Positions 25,095 to 33,171 of a DNA stretch of 64,000 bases are shown here, piece after piece. The notes below the pieces were generated by a model. It did no database searches. It saw nothing but the letters and a program-made list of their open reading frames with translations, and was not told where the DNA came from. Origin of the DNA: Promicromonospora soli. GTDB lineage: Bacteria > Actinomycetota > Actinomycetes > Actinomycetales > Cellulomonadaceae. Each line of letters starts with the position of its first letter. Position 1 is the first letter of the stretch. The DNA lies in NCBI RefSeq assembly GCF_014653785.1, contig NZ_BNAS01000004.1, positions 483,085-547,084 on the forward strand. The letters are read 5' to 3'. Both the position numbers and the translations under genes were made by a program.

Positions 25095-26060
25095 TCAGTC
25101 CTTTTCTCGCGTGAGGAACCGCTGGACCAGTGCGACGATCAGCACCAGCACAAAGAAGATGAGCGAGATCGTCGCCCCGTAGCCCGTCTCCATCTCCCGA
25201 TAGCCCTTGCGCACGGCGTGGTAGACGAGGGTCGTCGTCGAGTTCACCGGCCCGCCCTGCGTCATGACGTCGACCTGCACGAACAGGCCGAGCGCGGCGA
25301 TGGTGATGGTCACCAGCACGAAGACCATGGTCGAGCGCAGGCCTGGCCAGGTGACGTTGGTGAACTGCTGCCACGGCGTCGCCCCGTCCATCCGGGCGGC
25401 CTCGTAAAGTTCCTCGGGGATCGTCTGCAGGCCGGACAGCCAGATGAGCATGTGGAAGCCGACCGCCTGCCAGATCGACAGCACGATGATCGCGCCGAGC
25501 GCCGTGCTGGGGTTGTTCAGCCAGGCGGTGCCTTGCCACGCGCCGAACGTGATCGTGTCGATGAACGAGTTGACCAGGCCGTCCTTCTGGTACATGAACT
25601 TCCACAGGATCGAGACCACGACTATCGAGGTGACGACCGGGACGAAGAAGATGACCCGGAACATGGTCACGCCTCGGAGCTTCTGGTTCACAAGGACCGC
25701 GAGCAGGAGGCCGAGGCCCGCCTGCACCGGCACGATGACCACGGCGAAGACGAACGTGTTGATCGCCGACCGCAGGAACGCCGGGTCCGCGGTGAACGCG
25801 CGCACGAAGTTGTCCAGACCGACGAACCTCGGCGGGTTCGGCGAGATGAGGCGCGCGTTGGTGAACGAGAGCCCGAAGGCAAGCAGCACCGGGATCACGA
25901 GGAAGAGCACGAGCAGGAGCAGCGCCGGGGCCACCATCGCGAGGCCCGAGCGGCCTTCGCTCCGGCGAGCCGCCGCGATGCGCCGACGGCGGGGCGGCGC
26001 CGCGGCGCCGGGCTCGGGCGCCGCGAGGAGCGGTGTGGGGATGCTGGAAGAGGTAGTCAT
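25095..26060 (-). CDS. sugar ABC transporter permease (MalF type)
   Basis: A 321-residue permease with about six transmembrane helices and the EAA loop (EAARMDGATPWQQFTNVTWP). A basic N-terminal tail (RRRRIAAARRSEGRS) precedes the first helix. GGAGTCGACC precedes ATG 26060. It pairs with the permease at 24156-25091 to form the heterodimeric channel of a CUT1-type carbohydrate importer. Confidence 0.9.
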   Translation of the reverse strand: MTTSSSIPTPLLAAPEPGAAAPPRRRRIAAARRSEGRSGLAMVAPALLLLVLFLVIPVLLAFGLSFTNARLISPNPPRFVGLDNFVRAFTADPAFLRSAINTFVFAVVIVPVQAGLGLLLAVLVNQKLRGVTMFRVIFFVPVVTSIVVVSILWKFMYQKDGLVNSFIDTITFGAWQGTAWLNNPSTALGAIIVLSIWQAVGFHMLIWLSGLQTIPEELYEAARMDGATPWQQFTNVTWPGLRSTMVFVLVTITIAALGLFVQVDVMTQGGPVNSTTTLVYHAVRKGYREMETGYGATISLIFFVLVLIVALVQRFLTREKD

Positions 26061-26164
26061 GGTCGACTCCGTCCGGGCGCGGGCGGCCCAGGGCCTGGCC
26101 CGACGGCGCGAGTCGCGTCGCCGAGCCGGCGGCCGAGCCGCCCACGCCGGTCAAGAGGGACGGC

Positions 26165-27457
26165 TCAGAAGCCGTACCCGTCGTTGGACTGGATGTTCGC
26201 GTCGATCTCTGCGACCGCGCCGTCGAGCGTCGACTGCACGTCGGCGCCGTTCATGATGTCCTGCCCCGCCTTCGCGAACGTCGAGGAGATCACCGGGTAG
26301 GCCGGCGTCTGCGGGCGCAGCAGCGCGAACTCCTGCGACAGCTCGACGAACGGGCGCAGGTCGCCTTCGGGCCCGAAGTGCTGTGACGCCTCGACGGCGC
26401 CCTCGGTCGCCGGGATCACCACCTGCTTGTCGCTGAACGCGGTGATGTACTTGTCCTGGAAGCTGAACTCGAGGTACGCGCGGGCGCCCTCCGGCGAGTC
26501 GCACGACGAGGAGATGCCCCACTGCCACGAACCGCCGCCGATCCTCGGACCGGTGCCGAAGTCCGGCGGGGGCAGGATCAGCAGGTCGTCACCCACGGTG
26601 TCGAGCGAGTCCAGCGCGTTCCACACGCCCGTGTAGCTGAGCGCCACCTCGTCGGCGTTGAACTCCTCGTTTCCGACGGTGCCCGCGTTGCTCGTGTACC
26701 CCTGCTCGAACGCTTCCTGGAACCACGTGAAGTACTCGACGGCCTCAGGACCGTTGAGCGTGCCGTCGGCCGACAGCATCGTGTCGCGGTCGATCAGGTC
26801 GCCGCCCGCGCTCTGCAGCATGGGCGAGTAGGCGTACGGCCACCACTCGCCCGCGTCCTCGGCGCCGAGGTCGAGCGGTGTGTCATAGCCGGCGGCCTTG
26901 AGAGTGGCGAGCGTGGCGTCGAACTCCTCGAGCGTCCACGGCTCGTCCGTCGTCGGGATCCGGATGTCGTTGGCCTTGAGCACCGACTCGCGCGCGAAGA
27001 TCGCGAGCGCGGCGTCCCAGTAGCCCGCGCTGTAGATCTCGTCCTGGTAGGTCCCCACCGCGGTCGGGAGCAGCGAGTCGGTGATCTCCTGCGGCAGGCC
27101 GAGCGGCTGGATGTATCCCGCCCATGCCCAGTTGGGCACGATCGGGCCGTCCATGTCGAGCAGGCACGGGAGGTCGTCGGCGGCGGCAGCCGCCACGATC
27201 GCGTCGTTGTAAGCGCCCTGCGGGAACGACTCCTCGACCACCTCGTACTCGTCCTGCGACGCGTTGAAGTCGTCGATGATCTGCTCGTAGACCTCCAGCT
27301 CCGCCGGGTTGCCCGCGGAGTGGGTCCACATCGTCAGCTCGACGGGGCCCTCCCCGGAGGCGCTGCCGCCGCCCTGGCCGGCCTGGCCGCACCCGGTGAG
27401 GACGAGGGCCCCCACAGCGGACACGGATAGGATCTTTGCGAGGGATCCTCGGTTCAT
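26165..27457 (-). CDS. sugar ABC transporter substrate-binding lipoprotein
   Basis: A 430-residue extracytoplasmic solute-binding protein, family 1. The lipobox LTGC places the anchored Cys at residue 23. The mature protein has the usual opening PVELTMWTHSAGNPAELEVY and a sugar-binding region with GSWQWGISSSCDSPEGARAY. AAAGGA precedes ATG 27457. It is the first transporter gene after the LacI regulator and has no ATPase in the operon. Its cargo is inferred from the GH32 neighbours. Confidence 0.92.
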   Translation of the reverse strand: MNRGSLAKILSVSAVGALVLTGCGQAGQGGGSASGEGPVELTMWTHSAGNPAELEVYEQIIDDFNASQDEYEVVEESFPQGAYNDAIVAAAAADDLPCLLDMDGPIVPNWAWAGYIQPLGLPQEITDSLLPTAVGTYQDEIYSAGYWDAALAIFARESVLKANDIRIPTTDEPWTLEEFDATLATLKAAGYDTPLDLGAEDAGEWWPYAYSPMLQSAGGDLIDRDTMLSADGTLNGPEAVEYFTWFQEAFEQGYTSNAGTVGNEEFNADEVALSYTGVWNALDSLDTVGDDLLILPPPDFGTGPRIGGGSWQWGISSSCDSPEGARAYLEFSFQDKYITAFSDKQVVIPATEGAVEASQHFGPEGDLRPFVELSQEFALLRPQTPAYPVISSTFAKAGQDIMNGADVQSTLDGAVAEIDANIQSNDGYGF

Positions 27458-27506
27458 GGTGGATTCCTTTCCTGGTGACCGACGTCCGCGTCGGGCACCG
27501 CTCTTC

Positions 27507-27524
27507 GACCGCCGTGAGGCGGTC
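27507..27524. terminator. hairpin at the end of the LacI gene
   Basis: GACCGCC-GTGA-GGCGGTC overlaps the stop codon of the LacI regulator gene. It lies between that gene and the binding-protein gene, so it may reduce read-through or stabilise the downstream mRNA, giving more transporter than repressor. Confidence 0.45.
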
Positions 27525-28593
27525 AGGGGGTTGTGTCAGGCTCGCCGCCGGCTGGAGTTGGCGCTGCTGCCGGCGGCGAGCTCACGGAGTCCCGACGGAT
27601 GATCGGGCACGGCATGAGGTATGGCTGGTCCGGCTCCGGGGGTTCCCGGGCGCCGAGGGCGACCTCGGCCGCCCACCGCCCCATCTCGTAGTGGGGCAGA
27701 GCGATAGTGGTCAGGGGCGGGTCGAGCTCGCCCGCGACCAGCTGTTGGTCGTCGTAGCCGACGACGGAGAGGTCGGCCGGGATCTCCAGCCCACGATGAC
27801 GCGCGGCGACGTACGCCCCCGCTGCCATCCGGTCGTTGAAGCAGAAGATCGCCGTCGGCCGACGGTGCGGCGGCAGGTCGAGCAGACGATCCGTCGCCGC
27901 CCGCCCGCTCGCGGCCGTCGTCCCGTCACCGCGGACGTGCCAGGCCGGATCGGGTGTGATGCCCGCCTCCGCGAGCACCTCCCGGTAAGCCTGGTGGCGC
28001 AGCCCTGACGCGACGGGCGGGTCAGGCTCGTCGATGTCGAGCCAGGCGATGCGCCGGTGGCCGGCGGCCAGGAGCTCTCGCACAGCAGCCCGGCCCCCGG
28101 CGACCTCGTCGGGCACGACAGCCGGACGCGTCCCGTCCGCGGGGCGGCAGTCAAGGAAGACCGTCCGGTCCGGGAGGCCCTCCGGCGTCTCCACGACCCG
28201 GTGCCACATCGTGGCGAAGATCATTGCGTCGACCTGGTGGTCGACCAGCGCGCGGATCGCGTCCCGCTCCACGGCCGGGTCCGCATCCGTGTTCACCAGG
28301 ATGAGGAGGTGCCCGTGCTCCCGCGCCGCGTCCTGCGCACCGGCGAGCATCCGGCCGGCGAACGGAGTCGTCGCGATCACGTCCGAGACGAGGCCGATGG
28401 TTCGCGTCCGCTGCGTCCGCAGGCCGCGCGCGATGGAGTTGGGGGTGTAGCCGACGACAGCCGCCGCCTCCCGCACCCGAGCCCGCGTCTCCTCCGAGAT
28501 TCGCGCCCCGGTGCGATCGTTGAGGACGAGCGAGACCGTGCTCGTAGAGACACCGGCCGCAGCGGCGACGTCGGAGATCCGAACCCGTGCCAT
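27523..28593 (-). CDS. LacI family transcriptional regulator of the fructan operon
   Basis: A 356-residue repressor from ATG 28593 (MARVRISDVAAAAGVSTSTV), with GAGGAGG upstream. The HTH and hinge cover residues 1-60 (SIARGLRTQRTRTIGLVSDV at the hinge end). The rest is a periplasmic-binding-protein-like sensor ending LTTIALPHYEMGRWAAE. It is the promoter-proximal gene of the operon and has an AATCGATT palindrome upstream. It probably represses the whole cluster until a fructoside inducer binds. Confidence 0.92.
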   Translation of the reverse strand: MARVRISDVAAAAGVSTSTVSLVLNDRTGARISEETRARVREAAAVVGYTPNSIARGLRTQRTRTIGLVSDVIATTPFAGRMLAGAQDAAREHGHLLILVNTDADPAVERDAIRALVDHQVDAMIFATMWHRVVETPEGLPDRTVFLDCRPADGTRPAVVPDEVAGGRAAVRELLAAGHRRIAWLDIDEPDPPVASGLRHQAYREVLAEAGITPDPAWHVRGDGTTAASGRAATDRLLDLPPHRRPTAIFCFNDRMAAGAYVAARHRGLEIPADLSVVGYDDQQLVAGELDPPLTTIALPHYEMGRWAAEVALGAREPPEPDQPYLMPCPIIRRDSVSSPPAAAPTPAGGEPDTTP

Positions 28594-28624
28594 TCCGTCC
28601 TCCTCTTCACGGCGGTGTGAGACT

Positions 28625-28641
28625 GCTAAATCGATTGACCA
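28625..28641. promoter_or_regulatory. LacI-type operator of the fructan operon
   Basis: GCTAAATCGATTGACCA holds the perfect 8-bp palindrome AATCGATT (28629-28636) with the central CG pair typical of LacI-family sites. It lies about 35 bp upstream of the LacI gene start. No similar site is visible in front of the binding-protein gene, which supports one promoter for the whole operon. Confidence 0.55.
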
Positions 28642-28743
28642 AATCTTGCACCTGACGCCGCCATGCGTCAAGCCCCGGCCGCGAGCGGTCCGGCCGGCAC
28701 TACCGTGTAGCCATCGACCTCATCAACCTGTGAGTGAGGCACC

Positions 28744-29373
28744 ATGGCGAGATCACCGAACCTGGACCGGCTGCGCCGGCACTGGGACCGGCAGTCGGCG
28801 GGTTACGACAAGAAGATGGACCGTGCCGAGCGGTTGTTCGGGGACACCCGGTCCTGGGTGTGCGGACAGGCCACGGGCGAGGTGCTGGAGGTCGCGGTCG
28901 GGACCGGGCTCAACCTCGGCCTGTACCCCGAGCAGACCACGGTGACCGGGATCGACCTGAGCCCGGCCATGCTCGACCTGGCCCGCAAGCGCGCCGCCGA
29001 GCTGGGCCGCGAGGTCGACCTCAGGGTGGGCGACGCCCAGCGGCTCGAGCTCGAGAACGCCTCGTTCGACACCGTGGTCTGCACGTTCGGGCTGTGCGCG
29101 GTGCCCGACGACCGCGGCGCCGTCGACGAGATGGTGCGGGTCCTGCGTCCGGGCGGCCTGCTGCTGCTCGCCGATCACGTGGTCAGCACGTCGGCGCCGA
29201 TCCGGGCGCTCCAGGCCCTGGCCGAGCTGTACAGCGTGCGAGTCCAGAACGAGCACTTCCGGCGCCGGCCGATCGAGCATGTCATGGCCGCCGGGCTCGC
29301 GATCCTGCGGCACGACCGGTTCAACAAGGGCATCGTCGAGCGGCTCGCCGCGCGCAAGCCCGAGATCGGCTGA
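28744..29373 (+). CDS. class I SAM-dependent methyltransferase
   Basis: A 209-residue methyltransferase of the UbiE/phospholipid-methyltransferase type. The SAM-binding motif I is VLEVAVGTGLNLGLYP, motif II region is VTGIDLSPAMLDLARKRA, and post-motif sequence DTVVCTFGLCAVPDD and VLRPGGLLLLADHV follow. The substrate is unknown. It is divergent from the fructan operon and is not obviously linked to it. Confidence 0.88.
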   Translation: MARSPNLDRLRRHWDRQSAGYDKKMDRAERLFGDTRSWVCGQATGEVLEVAVGTGLNLGLYPEQTTVTGIDLSPAMLDLARKRAAELGREVDLRVGDAQRLELENASFDTVVCTFGLCAVPDDRGAVDEMVRVLRPGGLLLLADHVVSTSAPIRALQALAELYSVRVQNEHFRRRPIEHVMAAGLAILRHDRFNKGIVERLAARKPEIG

Positions 29374-29484
29374 GCCCGCACTGTCCTGGTAGGTCCTCAA
29401 TCTCTTGCGTCGACGACTCCGACGGCTGACCGTGGTGGTGAGGCCGACTACGCCGAGCCGGCGCTGATGTCGAGAGGAGACGAC

Positions 29485-29910
29485 ATGAACGCGAAGGACT
29501 ACGACCTACAGGTCGAGCGCGACATCGACGGGGCCGCGGGGAACGTCTTCGACGCGTTTCTCGCCGTCTACGACGAGCCCCTACCCGACTGGGTCCTGCA
29601 CTCGGAGCGCGACCTTCGCGTCGGCGGAGTATGGGACATCACCTTTCGACCGCCGGGCGCAGACGCGTTCCAGGAGCATCGGGTCTTCACGGCCATCGAC
29701 CGCCCGCACCGGCTCGAGTACTCGGCGGCGATCCACGAGGCGGGTGGTCGGACCTACGAGACGGCCGTAGTACTTCTGATCACCGAGGCCGGCGATCGCA
29801 GCCAGGCTCAGCTGACGCAGTCCGGGTTTCCCGATGAGCAGACGCGCGACGAGTTCGCCGCGGCCTGGCCCGATGTGCTCGACCTGATCCCCGCCCGCAT
29901 CACGCAGTGA
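29485..29910 (+). CDS. SRPBCC (AHSA1-like) family protein
   Basis: A 141-residue START-like fold protein. It starts at ATG 29485 with GAGGAGA upstream and shows the family pattern: VERDIDGAAGNVFDAFLAVY, then WVLHSERDLRVGGVWDITFR, HRVFTAIDRPHRLEYS and a final helix LTQSGFPDEQTRDEFAAAW. Such proteins bind hydrophobic ligands in a cavity; no specific role can be given. Confidence 0.85.
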   Translation: MNAKDYDLQVERDIDGAAGNVFDAFLAVYDEPLPDWVLHSERDLRVGGVWDITFRPPGADAFQEHRVFTAIDRPHRLEYSAAIHEAGGRTYETAVVLLITEAGDRSQAQLTQSGFPDEQTRDEFAAAWPDVLDLIPARITQ

Positions 29911-29938
29911 CTGGCCCCCCGGCGGCGCTACCGGCTGT

Positions 29939-30850
29939 TCACCAGCTGCCCGCCTCCTGGAGGAACGCGTCAGCCTCTTGTACGAGCGCCGCCGTCGGAC
30001 CGTCGACGAGCGTGTACGGCCTCAGCTGCCCCAGCACCCCAGCGAGCCATCCGCAGTGCTCCTGGAGCGACGAAGTGTCGCCTGACTCCTGGTCCTGCCG
30101 GGCGAGGACGAGCAGGGTACGCGCCCAGTCCGTCCCATAGTCGCCGAAGCCGATCCGCATCTCGGCCTCCTGCGCCTCGGAACCCTCGGCGAAGAGCTGG
30201 TGCGCACGCAGACGGAGCTGCCGGATGGTCAGGGCCTCGTCGGGAGCCTTGGCGCTCATGTGGTCCGCGAGCGTGAAGTTGGTCCGTGCCAGCCCCGCGC
30301 GCCCGGAACCTGCACCGGTCAGGGTGATGCCGAGCGCCGACAGCCCGCTCGCCACCTCGGGGCTCACCGGCTGCCCGCCCAGGAGGCGGTCGGCGGCGGA
30401 GCGGAGAAGGTCGACGATGTCGTCCTCGGGCTCGCTCGCCGCCGTCCCGGCCAGCTCGGCGCGCCACCGCTCGCCCCGCTCCTCGGCGTCGGCGATCAGC
30501 ACGTCGTACCTCGCGGGGTTCTGGGGCCGCAGCCGTCGGTACAACGCCGCTGCTCGGTCGGCCGCGTCCACCGCATCGGCGACGCGCCCGTTGCGACCGA
30601 GGGCCGACGCGTGGAAGTACAACGAGGCGGCCTCCCCGTGGAGGTGCCGGGGATCGCCGGGCTCCAGCTGCGCCAACGCCGCCACGGCCTTCAGCGACAC
30701 CTCGCTCAGCATGAGGGCGTCGTCCCACCGTCCGGAGGCACCCTCCGCCTCTGCGGCGTTTCCTGCCTGGGCGGCCATCGCCTCGTAGTGGGCGATCGCC
30801 ACGTCGTGCTCGCTCTGGCGCCTTGCGCGCCCGCGACCGAACAACCCCAT
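29939..30850 (-). CDS. TPR-like helical-repeat protein, function unknown
   Basis: A 303-residue soluble, Ala/Glu/Arg-rich protein. It starts at ATG 30850 (MGLFGRGRARRQ) with GAGGGAG upstream; a longer frame would run through the 29-bp-stem hairpin and is rejected. Repeated helical pairs (DDALMLSEVSLKAVAALAQL, AAALYRRLRPQNPARYDVL) suggest tetratricopeptide-like packing for protein contacts. I recognise no catalytic motif. Confidence 0.65.
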   Translation of the reverse strand: MGLFGRGRARRQSEHDVAIAHYEAMAAQAGNAAEAEGASGRWDDALMLSEVSLKAVAALAQLEPGDPRHLHGEAASLYFHASALGRNGRVADAVDAADRAAALYRRLRPQNPARYDVLIADAEERGERWRAELAGTAASEPEDDIVDLLRSAADRLLGGQPVSPEVASGLSALGITLTGAGSGRAGLARTNFTLADHMSAKAPDEALTIRQLRLRAHQLFAEGSEAQEAEMRIGFGDYGTDWARTLLVLARQDQESGDTSSLQEHCGWLAGVLGQLRPYTLVDGPTAALVQEADAFLQEAGSW

Positions 30851-30986
30851 GAGAACTCCCTCGCGCTTCGGTGGAACTTGGCGTGTGCAGTCGACCGCCG
30901 TCCCCACCTCACGGCCGGCGAGCCTGCCCGTGATGTTACGGACACTTCGGACACAACGGCCAGGATGAAAGGTCTCTAGATCCCGT

Positions 30987-31053
30987 GACTTCGGTCGGTT
31001 GCCTTGAGATCGGTCGGTTAATTTGACCGATCTCAAGGCAACCGACCGAAGTC
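30987..31053. terminator. very long perfect hairpin after the SDR gene
   Basis: Two perfect 29-bp arms (30987-31015 and 31025-31053) surround a 9-nt AT-rich loop GGTTAATTT. The outer stem is GACTTCGGTCGGTTGCC; within each arm CGGTCGGTT is partly repeated. It begins 22 nt past the stop of the minus-strand SDR gene. It probably terminates that gene. It does not share sequence with hairpin families A or B. Confidence 0.75.
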
Positions 31054-31074
31054 AGCGCGGCCCGAGGGGCCAGC

Positions 31075-31803
31075 TCAGGCAGCGCCCAGGGCCGCCAGGG
31101 CGCGGTCCATCGCGGCGTTGAAGTCGTCCGGGTTCAGAGGTAGGCGCGACTTGACGTCGCGGCTCCACTGGTCGGCGAGGACCTCGGCGGAGCCCTTCTC
31201 GACGCCGTCGAGCGCGGCGTCAGCCAGGTCCAACGGCGTGATCTTGTCCGCCGACCACCCGGCCGACATGTCGGTGTCGGCCAGGCCCAGATGCACGGCG
31301 GTCACCAGCGTGCCCTGCTCGGCGAGCTCCAGGCGGACCCCGTTGGTCATGGCCCAAGCGGCGCCCTTGGTCAGGTGGTACGAGTTGGCGCCGTTCACCC
31401 CGAACCACGACATTGCGGAGAGGACGTTCACGATCGCGCCCCCACCGTTCTCGGCGAGCGCCGGCGCGAACTCCCGGATCATCCCCAAGTGGCCGAACAC
31501 GTTGGTCTCCAGCTCGGACCGCACCATGTCCAGCGAGCCCGACACCAGGTCGGTCCCCGTCTGGATGCCGGCGTTGTTGACGAGCAGCGAGACGTCGGGG
31601 GCCGCCTCGGCCGCGGCCCGTACGGATGCGGGGTCTGTGATGTCCAGGGGCAGCACCTCCACCCCGGGCAGCTCCACGGTCTCCGGCCGGCGGGCCGTCG
31701 CGTAGACCTTGCGTGCGCCCCGGTCGAGCAGGCGCTGGGCGAAGGCGCGGCCCAGTCCACGGTTGGCTCCGGTGACAAGGGCGACTGAGTTCTTGATGTC
31801 CAT
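31075..31803 (-). CDS. short-chain dehydrogenase/reductase
   Basis: A 242-residue SDR with the classical motifs: TGANRGLGRAF for the NAD(P) Rossmann turn, NNAG in LLVNNAGIQTG, catalytic Ser in VLSAMSWFG and the Y-x-x-x-K pair in SYHLTKGAAW. The start at ATG 31803 (MDIKNSVALV) fits the family; an upstream frame would run through the MerR operator. It is divergent from a MerR regulator across an inverted repeat and is probably its target. The substrate is unknown. Confidence 0.92.
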   Translation of the reverse strand: MDIKNSVALVTGANRGLGRAFAQRLLDRGARKVYATARRPETVELPGVEVLPLDITDPASVRAAAEAAPDVSLLVNNAGIQTGTDLVSGSLDMVRSELETNVFGHLGMIREFAPALAENGGGAIVNVLSAMSWFGVNGANSYHLTKGAAWAMTNGVRLELAEQGTLVTAVHLGLADTDMSAGWSADKITPLDLADAALDGVEKGSAEVLADQWSRDVKSRLPLNPDDFNAAMDRALAALGAA

Positions 31804-31819
31804 GTCGGCTACGCTAGAA

Positions 31820-31837
31820 CCTGACGTTGACGTCAGG
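31820..31837. promoter_or_regulatory. MerR-type operator between SDR and MerR genes
   Basis: CCTGACGTTGACGTCAGG has 7-bp arms CCTGACG/CGTCAGG around TTGA. It lies in the 74-bp gap between the divergent SDR and MerR genes, 17 bp from the SDR start, the place where a MerR protein twists or blocks its target promoter. Confidence 0.65.
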
Positions 31838-31877
31838 GGCAAGTCCCTGTCGTCCGGCCTGCTGGAAGGGAGCCATC

Positions 31878-32255
31878 GTGACCGTCACAGACGCGGCAAC
31901 CGAGCCGCTGATCCGCATCGGCGAGGTCGCCCGCGGCGCCGGAGTCTCGGTGCGCGCCGTGCGCTACTACGAGCAGCAGGGGCTGCTCGTGGCGGAGCGC
32001 AGCGCGTCCGGCCAGCGGCTCTACCCGCGGGGCACCGTGGCCCGGGTGCAGTTCTTCCAGCAGATGTACGCCGCCGGCCTGAGCAGCCGCAACATCGCGG
32101 AGCTGCTCCCGTGCGTGGAGTCCGGGCACACCGACGCCGACCAGCGGGCCATGCTGCACGCCGAGCGCGAGCGCATCCAGGCAAAGGTCGACGACCTCCA
32201 GGCCGCCCTGCGGCGCCTCGACCAGGTGATCGAGATCAGCGCCACCCACCCGTAG
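31878..32255 (+). CDS. MerR family transcriptional regulator
   Basis: A 125-residue regulator starting at GTG 31878 with AGGGAG upstream. The winged HTH has IRIGEVARGAGVSVRAVRYY and EQQGLLVAERSASGQRLYP, followed by a long dimerisation coiled coil (AERERIQAKVDDLQAALRRL). There is no C-terminal metal-binding Cys cluster, so it is not a classic metal sensor. It most likely regulates the divergent SDR gene. Confidence 0.9.
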   Translation: MTVTDAATEPLIRIGEVARGAGVSVRAVRYYEQQGLLVAERSASGQRLYPRGTVARVQFFQQMYAAGLSSRNIAELLPCVESGHTDADQRAMLHAERERIQAKVDDLQAALRRLDQVIEISATHP

Positions 32256-32302
32256 CCGCCGGCCCGGTCGCGTCTCCGGCAGGCTGCGACCGAGGTTCGT
32301 CG

Positions 32303-33064
32303 CTACGGCCCCTCGATCAGCTCACCGTCGACGTAGAACTGCAGGTCGGGGCTCTTTTCCGGCCAGAAGCAGACCAGCCCGGCGACCCGCAGCCCTTCGC
32401 GCAGCGGGGTGTCGTAACCCCAGGCGATGTCGGTCAGCTCCAGGTCCCCGACGTTGAGCGTCCAGTACGACGCCGTCCCCTTGTACGCGCAGTAGCTCAC
32501 GGTGTCGGTGGGCGTCAGCAGGTCCATCCGTACGTCGAGCCGCGGCAGGTAGTACCTCGGCGGCAGCCCGGTCTGCGTCAGGACGACCGGACGGCGCGAC
32601 TCGGCGACCACCTCACCGCCCGCCACCACGCGGACGTGCCTGCTGGAGGGCATCGCGTCGACCCGCACGTACGGGTCGCGCGCGTGGGTGTGGATCACTT
32701 CTTCCTCGGCGAGCCAGGTGTCGAAGGCTGACCAGGTCAGCGTCACCGCGTCGCGCAGGCCCTCGATCGGGGCCTCGGGGTACCGCTGGGCCGCACCTGC
32801 CAGCAGCCGGCCGCCCAGGACGACGTCGAACAGCTCGCTGGGTCCGAGACTCTTGGACCGGGAACCCGGACCCGCCGGGCGCAGGTCGGCCTTCAGGTCA
32901 TCGGGCGCGAAGAAGTACTGGGGGTAGTAGCGGTGCTCCCAGACCAGCAGCGGCGGATCCGCGTCGGCGACGAGCTCGCCCGAGCTGTAGGCGCGCACCC
33001 GCACTGATCCGGGCTGCGCCATCCCCGGCTGGATCACAGCTGCGCTCCGCACGATCTCGGCCAC
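32303..33064 (-). CDS. DUF427 domain protein, two repeats
   Basis: A 253-residue protein with two copies of the small DUF427 beta fold. The first is about residues 20-115 (LLVWEHRYYPQYFFAPDDL, APIEGLRDAVTLTWSAFDTW), the second about 130-245 (RRPVVLTQTGLPPRYYLP, VSYCAYKGTASYWTLN). The YCAYKGTASYW segment is a family hallmark. The biochemical role of DUF427 is unknown. It converges on the MerR gene with a gap of 47 bp. Confidence 0.85.
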   Translation of the reverse strand: MAEIVRSAAVIQPGMAQPGSVRVRAYSSGELVADADPPLLVWEHRYYPQYFFAPDDLKADLRPAGPGSRSKSLGPSELFDVVLGGRLLAGAAQRYPEAPIEGLRDAVTLTWSAFDTWLAEEEVIHTHARDPYVRVDAMPSSRHVRVVAGGEVVAESRRPVVLTQTGLPPRYYLPRLDVRMDLLTPTDTVSYCAYKGTASYWTLNVGDLELTDIAWGYDTPLREGLRVAGLVCFWPEKSPDLQFYVDGELIEGP

Positions 33065-33171
33065 CTCGTCACCTCTCGCCGTTACCGCGTCTCTGGGCCG
33101 TGCTCGACGGCGAACGCATCATTCTCGCCAACTTGGGCGCGCTTACGAAACCATGCCACCGGCGGCGTGCA

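Noticed and set aside
24130..26154. 674-codon minus-strand frame over the permease genes
   Set aside because: It overlaps both permeases in another frame. The permeases have EAA loops, transmembrane helices and ribosome-binding sites; this frame is His/Arg-rich noise.
30851..31036. N-terminal extension of the helical-repeat protein
   Set aside because: It would translate through the 29-bp-stem terminator hairpin and has no ribosome-binding site, while ATG 30850 has GAGGGAG upstream.
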